From the NCBI RefSeq assembly GCF_900163665.1, contig NZ_FUIA01000026.1, positions 124,001 through 188,000 of the forward strand: a DNA stretch of 64,000 nucleotides, in the 5' to 3' direction. The notes under the pieces are model-generated. The model saw nothing but the letters and a program-made list of their open reading frames with translations, searched no databases and was not told the origin of the DNA. Each line of letters opens with the position of its first letter. Position 1 is the stretch's first letter. Below are positions 56,989 to 64,000 of the stretch, piece by piece. The position numbers and the translations under genes were made by a program. Source of the DNA: Frigoribacterium sp. JB110. Lineage in GTDB: Bacteria > Actinomycetota > Actinomycetes > Actinomycetales > Microbacteriaceae.

Positions 56989-57899
56989 CGGGCCTCTCCT
57001 GTGACGTGCCAGGCGCGCGTGGAGTTCATGACGCTCTCGGTCCCGCGCAGCACCAGCGGCAGCGTCGTGAGAGCGCTGGAGCTCAGCGACCGCACGTCGA
57101 CGGGGCGGCGCAGGCCGGCGAGCGCCAGCTCCACGGGCACACCGGTCTCCACGACCGTGACGCCGGGCACATCGCGGACGGCATCGAGCATCTCCGGCGT
57201 CTCCCTGCGGTGCGGGAGGTAGGTGCTCTCGCCGCGGCGCGTCTCGCTCGACACCCAGGAGAGATAGTCGCTGCGCGACATCCGGCCGTCGGTCGGCAGC
57301 GCGGAACCGAGCACGACCCGCTCGGTCCGGACGAGGGAGGTGAGCTGTTCGCTCGGTTCCGTCGAGCGCAGCCAGCCGAAGTCGTGGCGGGTCACGCCGA
57401 GCGAGTACTCCGCGATCGCGCTCTCTCGCGCTCCGCCCAGGGGGAAGGCAGTGAACAGCTCGGCGTCTCCGGCCAGCGCGCGCCGACGCACGTGATCGAG
57501 GGCGAAGGGCGCGAACCGTGTGGTGAGGCCCTTCTCGGAGACACCGGGACGGCAATAGGGGAGCGTGCCGGCGATCGCGTCGGCGAAGGCGAGCGTGTTC
57601 ATCCCGTCGTCGAGGAACGTCACCCGCTTCGGTCGCAGCACTGCGGCGGCCATCCGGAACTGACCGGAGAATCCGTCGCCGACGAGCCAGTGCGAGTGGC
57701 TGGCGAGCATCCGCCACGGGATGCCGAAGTACGGCTGCTTCTCGCCGAAACGGGCGCCGCGGCGGAGCACTTCGTCCGCCGTCTCCGGGATCTGCTCCGT
57801 GACGCGAGCGGCCAGGTCGATTGCGCGGCCGTGCGCCGCCGCCCATTCCGCCGCCCCGAGCAGCTGCAGCGGCGATTCCACCCATGCGAGAGTCGACAT
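56985..57899 (-). CDS. Putative glycosyltransferase of the nonulosonic-sugar cluster
   Basis: A 304-residue protein, first in the minus-strand cluster. MSTLAWVESPLQLLGAAEW resembles the start of GT52-like and polysialyltransferase-like proteins, whose leading motif is (V/S)ESPLQ. Later FLDDGMNTLAF matches the acidic loop of the same fold. Similarity is weak and the assignment is uncertain. The ATG at 57899 is chosen because of the motif position; an ATG at 57908 with GGTGA upstream would add three residues. Its stop overlaps the neuA-like gene (GTGA). Confidence 0.65.
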   Translation of the reverse strand: MSTLAWVESPLQLLGAAEWAAAHGRAIDLAARVTEQIPETADEVLRRGARFGEKQPYFGIPWRMLASHSHWLVGDGFSGQFRMAAAVLRPKRVTFLDDGMNTLAFADAIAGTLPYCRPGVSEKGLTTRFAPFALDHVRRRALAGDAELFTAFPLGGARESAIAEYSLGVTRHDFGWLRSTEPSEQLTSLVRTERVVLGSALPTDGRMSRSDYLSWVSSETRRGESTYLPHRRETPEMLDAVRDVPGVTVVETGVPVELALAGLRRPVDVRSLSSSALTTLPLVLRGTESVMNSTRAWHVTGEAR

Positions 57900-58045
57900 C
57901 CGCCCCATGTGTTCACCGTGCGACGCGAGGGTGAACGCATGCACCTGCTGACGTTACGGGCAGGAGACGCGCATGGAAACGTTCGTCGTCGCCGCGCCCG
58001 CGCCGTCGCGCCAGGGAGCGCGAACTCCGGTGGGATGATGGAGCC

Positions 58046-58888
58046 ATGACAGTGACGCTGCTCGGCGCGACCGAGATCCGCTCCCTCGCCGCCAGGCTCG
58101 ACGTCACGCCGACGAAGAAGCTCGGCCAGAACTTCGTCGTCGACGCGAACACGGTGCGCAGGATCGTGCAGGTGGCGAAGGTCGCCGGCACTGATCGCGT
58201 GGTCGAGGTGGGGCCAGGGCTCGGGTCGCTGACGCTCGCGATCCTCGAGACCGGTGCCGCAGTGACGGCAGTGGAGATCGATTCGCGGCTGGCCGCGGAG
58301 CTGGCGACGACGGCAGCCGCGCACGGCGTGCCTGACGGCGCCCTCACGGTCGTCGCCGCCGATGCGATGCGCGTGAGCGAGCTGCCGGGAGACCCGCGCG
58401 TGCTCGTCGCGAACCTGCCGTACAACGTCTCGGTTCCCGTGCTGCTGCACCTGATGGAGACGTTCGAGAGCCTCGAGCGCGGCGTGGTGATGGTGCAGTC
58501 CGAGGTGGGGGAGCGGCTCGCAGCGGCTCCAGGCAACAAGGTCTACGGATCTCCGAGTGCCAAAGCGGCCTGGTACGGTTCATGGCGGACGGCCGGCAGC
58601 GTATCGCGGCAGGTGTTCTGGCCGGTGCCGAACGTGGACAGCGTGCTGGTGGCGTTCGAACGCAGCACGACCACACGCGGCACGGAGGACGAGCGGCGCC
58701 GAACCTTCCAGGTGATCGACGCCGCCTTCCAGCAGCGCCGCAAGATGCTCAGACAGGCACTGTCGAGCGTCTGGGGCGGGTCCGCCGCGGCCAGCGAGAT
58801 CCTGCAGCGCGCGGGAGTCGCACCGACCGCCAGAGGCGAGGCGCTCACGATCGACGACTTCCACCGCATCGCGCTCGCCGCGGGCTGA
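58046..58888 (+). CDS. rsmA: 16S rRNA adenine dimethyltransferase
   Basis: Dimethylates A1518 and A1519 of 16S rRNA (KsgA), 280 residues. PTKKLGQNFVVDANTVRRI near residue 18 is the family start signature. The SAM site is VEVGPGLGSLT near 53, and the catalytic motif NLPYNVSVPVLLHLM is near 120. The C-terminal helical domain ends at HRIALAAG. ispE follows after one intervening reductase gene, as in many actinobacteria. No strong SD; TGGGAT lies 9 nt before the ATG. Confidence 0.94.
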   Translation: MTVTLLGATEIRSLAARLDVTPTKKLGQNFVVDANTVRRIVQVAKVAGTDRVVEVGPGLGSLTLAILETGAAVTAVEIDSRLAAELATTAAAHGVPDGALTVVAADAMRVSELPGDPRVLVANLPYNVSVPVLLHLMETFESLERGVVMVQSEVGERLAAAPGNKVYGSPSAKAAWYGSWRTAGSVSRQVFWPVPNVDSVLVAFERSTTTRGTEDERRRTFQVIDAAFQQRRKMLRQALSSVWGGSAAASEILQRAGVAPTARGEALTIDDFHRIALAAG

Positions 58889-58946
58889 GGGGCGATGACT
58901 TCCTCCGCCTCGCAGGCGACGGTGATCCGTCGCGCCGCCGGATCAG

Positions 58947-58952
58947 TAGAGT
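58947..58952 (+). promoter_or_regulatory. -10 element of the aldo/keto reductase gene, leaderless spacing
   Basis: TAGAGT lies 6 nt before the ATG at 58959. Confidence 0.4.
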
Positions 58953-58958
58953 GAAGCC

Positions 58959-60029
58959 ATGACTGACAAGGCTCGTTTCGAGACCGTCGCCGACATCGGC
59001 GACCTGCACCGCCCCTTCACTCCGGACGCCGACCGGTACGTGAGGAACGACTATCGCCAGGTGGGCGAGACCGGCTTGTACCTGCCGCCGCTGTCGTTCG
59101 GGCTGTGGTGGAACTTCGGCGACAACTTTCCGATCGACAACCAGCGCAGCCTCATCCGGCACGCCTTCGATCGGGGCATCACGCACTTCGACCTGGCCAA
59201 CAACTACGGCCCCCCGTACGGCTCGGCGGAGACGAACTTCGGCCGCATCTACCGGGAGGACCTGAAGCCGTACCGCGATGAGCTGATCATCTCGTCGAAG
59301 GCCGGATGGGACATGTGGCCGGGCCCGTACGGCACGTTCGGTTCGCGCAAGTACATCATCGCCAGTGCCGAGCAGTCGCTCGAGCGGATGGGGCTCGACT
59401 ACGTCGACATCTTCTACTCGCATCGCGCCGACCCGGTCACCCCGCTCGAGGAGACGATCGGCGCGCTCGACACCCTCGTGAAGCAGGGCAAGGCGCTGTA
59501 CGTCGGCATCTCCTCTTACTCGGCCTCCCGCACGCTCGAGGCCAAGGCCATCGCTCGCTCGCTCGGCACACCGCTCGTGATCCACCAGCCGGCGTACTCG
59601 ATCCTGAACCGCTGGGTCGAGGACGGCCTGACCGGAGCGCTGAAGCAGGAGGGCATGGGCGCGATCGCGTTCACACCGCTCGCGCAGGGCCTGCTGACGT
59701 CGAAGTACCTCGGCGACGGAGCCGCAGAGCGCAGCCGCGGTTCGATGCCGTCAGGAGCGATCTCCGAGCCGCTGCTGCAGAACCTGCGCCAGCTCGACGA
59801 GATCGCGTCCCAGCGCGGCCAGTCGCTCGCGCAGATGGCGATCGCATGGATCCTGCGCGATCCGGTGGTCGCATCCGCCCTGATCGGCGCCTCCCGCGTC
59901 GAGCAGCTCGACGAGAACCTGGGCGCGCTGGACGGCCCGGCGTTCACCGCAGAGGAGCTGGAGGCGATCGACGCCGTCGGTGCCCAGCTCGAGTACGACT
60001 CGTGGGCCGAGTCGGCGTCGACCCAGTAG
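58959..60029 (+). CDS. Aldo/keto reductase of the YghZ/Gpr type
   Basis: A 356-residue AKR resembling L-glyceraldehyde-3-phosphate reductase. The tetrad is seen as Asp and Tyr in [16 protein letters not shown], Lys in [11 protein letters not shown] and His in [20 protein letters not shown] and the C-terminal [15 protein letters not shown] complete AKR14-like features. It inserts between rsmA and ispE. Detoxification of methylglyoxal or aldehydes is a plausible role. It appears leaderless. Confidence 0.9.
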   Translation: MTDKARFETVADIGDLHRPFTPDADRYVRNDYRQVGETGLYLPPLSFGLWWNFGDNFPIDNQRSLIRHAFDRGITHFDLANNYGPPYGSAETNFGRIYREDLKPYRDELIISSKAGWDMWPGPYGTFGSRKYIIASAEQSLERMGLDYVDIFYSHRADPVTPLEETIGALDTLVKQGKALYVGISSYSASRTLEAKAIARSLGTPLVIHQPAYSILNRWVEDGLTGALKQEGMGAIAFTPLAQGLLTSKYLGDGAAERSRGSMPSGAISEPLLQNLRQLDEIASQRGQSLAQMAIAWILRDPVVASALIGASRVEQLDENLGALDGPAFTAEELEAIDAVGAQLEYDSWAESASTQ

Positions 60030-60039
60030 CGATCAGCGT

Positions 60040-60975
60040 ATGACCCTCGCCGACCCGTTTCCCTCCGTGCGCGTCCGCGCACCGGGGAAGATCAACGTCT
60101 TCCTCGAGGTGGGGCGTCTGCAGCCGGACGGCTACCACGACCTGGCGACCGCGTTCCAAGCCGTGTCGCTGTACGAGGACGTGGTGGCCACGCATGATGA
60201 CGACTTCACGATCGCGCAGGTGACGGGGTCCGTCCCGGTGCTCGGTGTGCCGAGGGACGAGTGCAACCTCGCCCTCCGGGCGGCCAGGCTGCTGGCCGAG
60301 GAGACGGGCTATCACGGCGGCGTCAGGATCGACCTCTATAAGGAGGTGCCCGTCTCCGGCGGAATGGGCGGGGGCTCCGCCGACGCCGCGGCGACCCTGC
60401 TGGCGTGCGACGCGCTGTGGGGCACCGGTCTGTCCAGCGGCGATCTGCAGAAGCTCGCAGCGCGCCTGGGCGCCGACGTGCCGTTCGCGCTGCTCGGAGG
60501 CACCGCGGTCGGCACGGGCAGGGGCGATCGGCTCAACCCCGCACTGGCGAGGGGGCGCGTCGACTGGGTGCTCGTGACGAATCCGGTCGGCGTCTCGACC
60601 CCCGAGGCGTACGGCATGCTCGACCGGCACCGCGAGGAGCACGGCGCGCAGATAGGGCAGGGAGCAGAGAGCCCCGCTGTCGACACCGACGTGCTGCACG
60701 CGCTCCGTCAGGGCGACCCGCAGATGCTCGCAGCGTGTCTGCGCAACGATCTGCAGGCGGCCACGCTGCGGCTCCGTCCCGACCTGACCGAGACCATGGA
60801 GCTCGGAGAGAGTTCGGGGGCCCTGGCCGGCATCGTCTCGGGCTCCGGCCCGACGATCGCCTTCCTGGCCTCTGGCGCCGAAGCGGCGGCCGAGCTGCAG
60901 CAGACCCTCGACGCGGCAGGGCACGACACCCTGCTCGTGCACGGGCCCGTGCCAGGGGCGCGCATCGTCGGCTGA
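60040..60975 (+). CDS. ispE: 4-diphosphocytidyl-2-C-methyl-D-erythritol kinase
   Basis: GHMP kinase of the MEP isoprenoid pathway, 311 residues from the ATG at 60040. [22 protein letters not shown] near residue 14 forms the substrate site, and [19 protein letters not shown] near 105 is the ATP loop with the catalytic aspartate. GSGPTIAFL is the C-terminal GHMP motif. The start is ten bases after the preceding reductase stop; no clear SD. Confidence 0.94.
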   Translation: MTLADPFPSVRVRAPGKINVFLEVGRLQPDGYHDLATAFQAVSLYEDVVATHDDDFTIAQVTGSVPVLGVPRDECNLALRAARLLAEETGYHGGVRIDLYKEVPVSGGMGGGSADAAATLLACDALWGTGLSSGDLQKLAARLGADVPFALLGGTAVGTGRGDRLNPALARGRVDWVLVTNPVGVSTPEAYGMLDRHREEHGAQIGQGAESPAVDTDVLHALRQGDPQMLAACLRNDLQAATLRLRPDLTETMELGESSGALAGIVSGSGPTIAFLASGAEAAAELQQTLDAAGHDTLLVHGPVPGARIVG

Positions 60976-61069
60976 CCGGCACGCGGCGCTCCGCGCGAGT
61001 GCGTGACGGATGTCGGTGGGTGTGGGTAGTGTCGAACCGACGCCCGCAACCGATGCGTTTGGAGGGGCG

Positions 61070-61374
61070 ATGAGAGCACTGTGGCGCGACCTGGTGGTCG
61101 CAGAAGCATCCGATGAGGAGATCATCGAAGTCGATGGGGCGTGGTACTTCCCGCCGCACAGCGTGAACCGAGAGCTGCTGGTGCCGTCCGAGAGGGGTAC
61201 ACCTGCAGCTGGCGGGGCGATGCGAGCTACTTCTCGATCGAGGCGGAGGGCGAGCGCGAGACGGATGCGGCATGGTGCTATCCGCACATGGACGATGCGG
61301 CCATCGCGCGCATCGGGGTCGACGCTCGCGAGTACGTCGCCTTCTCGCCTGCCGTCTCCGTGATCGCGTCGTGA
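61070..61374 (+). pseudogene. DUF427 protein gene with a single-base frameshift
   Basis: The first frame gives MRALWRDLVVAEASDEEIIEVDGAWYF and further up to about residue 42. It then leaves the family, while the -1 frame continues with GYTCSWRGDASYFSIEAEG and ends DAREYVAFSPAVSVIAS, the DUF427 C-terminal half. One missing G in the GGGG run at 61194-61197 accounts for the break; an intact protein would have about 101 residues. GGAGGGG precedes the ATG. The intact frame would overlap the opuCA start (GTGA). Sequencing error, true mutation or -1 ribosomal slippage are all possible. Confidence 0.75.
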
Positions 61375-62189
61375 TCGAGTTCCGCTCCGTCCGCAAGGAG
61401 TATCCCGACGGCACCGTCGCTGTGGCAGATGTGAGCCTCACCGTGCCGTCGCACAGGACGGTCGTGCTGGTCGGCTCGTCGGGCTCAGGCAAGACGACGC
61501 TGCTGCGCATGGTGAACCGGATGGTCGAGCCGACCTCCGGCCAGGTGCTGATCGACGACGAAGACGTGCACGAGCGCGATGCTGTGCGGCTGCGTCGATC
61601 GATCGGCTACGTGATGCAGAGCTCCGGTCTGCTGCCGCACGTGCGAGTGATCGACAACATCGCCACCGTGCCCGTGCTGAACGGCGTCCCGAAGGCGCAG
61701 GCGCGCGCACGCGCGCGCGAACTGATGGAGACCGTCGGCCTCGACGACGAGCTGGCAGCGCGCTACCCCGCACAGCTCTCCGGCGGCCAGCAGCAGCGCG
61801 TCGGGGTGGCCAGGGCGCTCGCGTCTGATCCGAACATCCTGCTGATGGACGAACCGTTCGGCGCCGTCGACCCCGTTGTGCGCGGCGAGCTGCAGCGCGA
61901 GCTTCTGCGCCTGCAGACGGAGCTGGGGAAGACGATCGTGTTCGTCACCCACGACATCGACGAGGCGTTCGCCCTCGGCGACGAGATCGTGATTCTGGCG
62001 CGCGAGGGCCGCATCGTGCAGCAGGGAACGAGGGACGAGATCCTGGAGAGCCCCGCAGACGACTTCGTGCGCGAGTTCGTCGGGCTGGTCGGCGGCAGGC
62101 GCGAGATGACGCTGCGCACGACGTCGCAGGGCACGGCAGTCGTGGACGGCTCGGGGCGGGTGCAGGGGATGCTGCGAGGCGACGCGTGA
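61371..62189 (+). CDS. opuCA: Glycine betaine/choline-type ABC transporter ATP-binding protein
   Basis: A 272-residue ATPase from the GTG at 61371. Walker A is VGSSGSGKTT near residue 32, followed by the signature [15 protein letters not shown], Walker B NILLMDEPFGAVDP and the switch VTHDID. It matches the OpuCA/ProV/OsmV group but lacks the tandem CBS domains that sense ionic strength. Only about 40 residues follow the nucleotide domain. It overlaps the first permease by four bases. It serves osmoprotectant uptake together with the genes that follow. Confidence 0.88.
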   Translation: MIEFRSVRKEYPDGTVAVADVSLTVPSHRTVVLVGSSGSGKTTLLRMVNRMVEPTSGQVLIDDEDVHERDAVRLRRSIGYVMQSSGLLPHVRVIDNIATVPVLNGVPKAQARARARELMETVGLDDELAARYPAQLSGGQQQRVGVARALASDPNILLMDEPFGAVDPVVRGELQRELLRLQTELGKTIVFVTHDIDEAFALGDEIVILAREGRIVQQGTRDEILESPADDFVREFVGLVGGRREMTLRTTSQGTAVVDGSGRVQGMLRGDA

Positions 62190-62851
62190 GCTGGACGCTC
62201 GCGAATCTCGACCTGATCGGTTCGCTGGTGCTCGAACACCTGCGCCAGAGCGTGCCGCCGATCCTGTACGGGCTCGTGATCGCGATTCCGCTCGGCTGGG
62301 TGGCGCACCGCTTCAGGGCCGTGCGCGGCTTCGTGCTGACCGTGACGGGGCTGCTGTACACACTGCCGTCACTCGCGCTGCTGCCGCTGCTGCCCGTGCT
62401 GTTCGACATCAGCGCCCTCAGTGAGGTCAACCTCGTGCTGGCGCTGTCGATCTACGCCGTCGCGCTGCTGGTGCGCTCAGCAGCCGACGGCTTCGACTCC
62501 GTCGATGCGGATGTGCGCCGAGCGGCCGTCGCGACCGGGTACGGGCCGGTCGGACGCTTCTTCCGAGTCGAGCTCCCCCTCGCCGGACCCGTCATCCTCG
62601 CCGGCCTGCGGGTGGCGGCGGTGAGCACGATCTCGCTGGCCACCGTCGGAATCCTGATCGGTGTGACGAACCTCGGCTACCTGTTCACGAACGGATTCCA
62701 GCGGCGGCTCGTCGAGGAGATCTTCGCCGGAGTCGTCGCGGTGGCACTGGTCGCGCTTGTCATCGACGCGCTGCTCGCGCTCGCCGGCAGGGCGCTGATG
62801 CCGTGGGCGACGTCGGATCGCGCGCGGAGGCGGGGGAGGAGCGCGGCATGA
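62186..62851 (+). CDS. Osmoprotectant ABC transporter permease
   Basis: A 221-residue permease with five or six helices. The coupling loop SVDADVRRAAVATGYGPVGRFFRVELPLAGPVI is near residues 110-140. It belongs to the OpuCB/ProW/OsmW group. GTG start overlaps the ATPase stop (GTGA), and its stop overlaps the next permease (ATGA). The chain of overlaps indicates equal co-translation. Confidence 0.88.
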   Translation: MSWTLANLDLIGSLVLEHLRQSVPPILYGLVIAIPLGWVAHRFRAVRGFVLTVTGLLYTLPSLALLPLLPVLFDISALSEVNLVLALSIYAVALLVRSAADGFDSVDADVRRAAVATGYGPVGRFFRVELPLAGPVILAGLRVAAVSTISLATVGILIGVTNLGYLFTNGFQRRLVEEIFAGVVAVALVALVIDALLALAGRALMPWATSDRARRRGRSAA

Positions 62852-63540
62852 ACCTCCTCGTCGATGCGTTCGCGTGGCTGTTCTCGCCGGAGAGGCTGGC
62901 CGGCTCGAATCCGCTCCTCGTCGCCGTGGGGATGCACCTGGTCTACACCGTGATCGCCGTGGCCATCGCCGCGGTGATCGCGGTGCCGATCGGATGGGCG
63001 ATCGGGCACACGGGCCGGGGCCGAGAGATCGCCGTCGCCGTCTCCGGGGCGGCCAGGGCGCTGCCGTCGTTCGGGCTCATCCTGCTGCTCGTGCTGCTGA
63101 TGGGAGTGCTCAACTCGACGCCGGCCGCGCTCGTCGCGTTCGTGCTGCTGGCGATCCCGTCGATCCTCGCCGGAGCGTATGCGGGGTTCGAGACGATCGA
63201 CCGCGCAACGGTGGGGGCGGGTCGAGCCCTCGGCATGACCGAGTGGCAGATCCTGTGGCGCATCGAGGTTCCGCTCGGGCTGACGCTGCTCGTGGGAGGC
63301 CTTCGCTCGGCCGTGCTGCAGGTCGTGGCGACGGTGACCCTCGCGGCGTACGTCAATCTCGGCGGGCTCGGGTACGACATTCTGCAGGGCATTCAGCTGC
63401 GGCAGTTCGATCAGGTGCTCGGCGGGGCGCTCGCGGTCGCGGTGCTGGCGCTCGCGCTCGACGGCGTCTTCGCTCTGCTGCAGCGGGCGGCGCGTCCGCG
63501 CGGCGTCGCAGCGGTGCCCGGTGTCGCCGGTGCGGCATAG
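62848..63540 (+). CDS. Osmoprotectant ABC transporter permease
   Basis: A 230-residue permease homologous to the previous gene, with coupling loop DRATVGAGRALGMTEWQILWRIEVPLGLTLL. It starts at the ATG at 62848 within the preceding stop codon. Paired different permeases indicate a heterodimeric OpuC/OsmYW-type importer rather than ProW. It ends 38 bases before the binding-protein gene. Confidence 0.88.
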   Translation: MNLLVDAFAWLFSPERLAGSNPLLVAVGMHLVYTVIAVAIAAVIAVPIGWAIGHTGRGREIAVAVSGAARALPSFGLILLLVLLMGVLNSTPAALVAFVLLAIPSILAGAYAGFETIDRATVGAGRALGMTEWQILWRIEVPLGLTLLVGGLRSAVLQVVATVTLAAYVNLGGLGYDILQGIQLRQFDQVLGGALAVAVLALALDGVFALLQRAARPRGVAAVPGVAGAA

Positions 63541-63578
63541 GCTTGCAGAGCACGATCCGCTACGGAAGGTGGAACCCC

Positions 63579-64000
63579 ATGAAAGCCATGACCAAGACTG
63601 CAGCACTGGTGGGCGCGGGCGTGCTCGCCCTCTCACTCGCCTCCTGCGGGTCGGGCGACCCTCTGGCAGAGGAGACGGAGGGCGGCGACGCCGATTCGGG
63701 CTCTGGCGAGAGCATCGTCGTCGGTTCGCAGGCCTACGCGTCGAACGAGATCATCGCCGAGGTCTACGCCCAGGCGCTCGAGAACGCCGGGTTCGAGGTC
63801 GAGAGGAAGTTCAGCATCGGCCAGCGCGACGTCTACATGCCGTCGCTCGAAAACGGCGAGATCCACCTCTTCCCCGAGTACACAGGCAATCTGCTGCAGT
63901 TCTTGGACGACACCACCGAGGCGCGCACGCCGGACGATGTGTACGCAGAGCTCGGTGAGGCGCTGCCAGATGGGCTGGAAGCGCTGGCGTACGCACCGGC
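63579..64000 (+). CDS. Osmoprotectant ABC transporter binding lipoprotein (3' truncated)
   Basis: The first 140 residues of a solute-binding protein; the gene runs off the window. A signal peptide MKAMTKTAALVGAGVLAL ends in the lipobox SLASC. After a Gly/Asp/Ser linker the mature part reads ESIVVGSQAYASNEIIAEVYAQALENAGF and ENGEIHLFPEYTGNLLQF, typical of OpuAC/OsmX proteins that bind glycine betaine, choline or carnitine. AAGGTGG lies 6-9 bases before the ATG. It completes the opuC operon. Confidence 0.87.
   Translation, partial: MKAMTKTAALVGAGVLALSLASCGSGDPLAEETEGGDADSGSGESIVVGSQAYASNEIIAEVYAQALENAGFEVERKFSIGQRDVYMPSLENGEIHLFPEYTGNLLQFLDDTTEARTPDDVYAELGEALPDGLEALAYAP

Noticed and set aside
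53607..57899. Kdo or LPS biosynthesis locus
   Set aside because: KdsC-like domain is fused to a NeuA-type, not KdsB-type, domain; NeuB is present and the organism appears Gram-positive.

Overview
The window is about 68-70 % GC, gene-dense chromosomal DNA from an actinomycete. I infer a member of the Microbacteriaceae, most likely Microbacterium. The reasons are the actinobacterial marker genes (a WhiB1-type regulator beside the PdtaS sensor kinase, an Rv3235-family gene, monomeric NADP isocitrate dehydrogenase, a ClpC-type ATPase with HspR-like operators) and many genes that appear to start as leaderless transcripts. I saw no tRNA, rRNA, CRISPR array, insertion sequence or prophage. No stretch longer than about 300 bases lacks a gene; the longest gap, between tatD and the phosphate transporter, holds a large inverted repeat and a candidate PHO box.

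Layout. 1-6030: the end of a SNF2 helicase, phosphofructokinase, an Rv3235-family gene, an unknown protein, a small helix-turn-helix protein, and an orphan SAF-domain / CpaE-like ATPase pair. 6084-11823: pdtaS, whiB1, a small membrane protein, a ClpC-type unfoldase behind two HAIR-like sites, and another small membrane protein. 11862-15267: a GntR/FCD regulator divergent from a divergent leuA homologue that carries a short leucine-rich leader peptide and an SD-masking hairpin; leuA is coupled to an ABC ATPase. 15386-29673: mostly metabolic genes (nucleoside hydrolase, VOC protein, xylulokinase, NYN-LOTUS protein, Gfo/Idh oxidoreductase, MetY, quinone-type oxidoreductase, Icd), an MFS carrier, a DrrAB-type exporter and a WYL regulator. 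29692-34667: HrpA helicase and an aldo/keto reductase. 34751-40059: a SorC-type regulator and a carbohydrate/polyol ABC uptake operon ending in a zinc polyol dehydrogenase. 40175-48961: protein mannosyltransferase, rsmI, metG and tatD, with a phosphonate-type ABC operon (phnD-C-E-E) between the first two. 49252-57899: a Pit phosphate transporter with a small partner, a Ski2-like RNA helicase, and a four-gene nonulosonic (sialic-acid-like) sugar cluster read on the minus strand. 58046-64000: rsmA, an aldo/keto reductase, ispE, a frameshifted DUF427 gene and a compatible-solute ABC operon running off the end.

The most notable signals lie between genes. They are the leucine leader in front of leuA; tandem HAIR-like operators in front of clpC; PHO-box-like 11-nt repeats at pdtaS, phn and pit; dispersed families of long inverted repeats placed just after stop codons; and a recurrent TANNNT-(6-8 nt)-start-codon spacing that points to widespread leaderless transcription.
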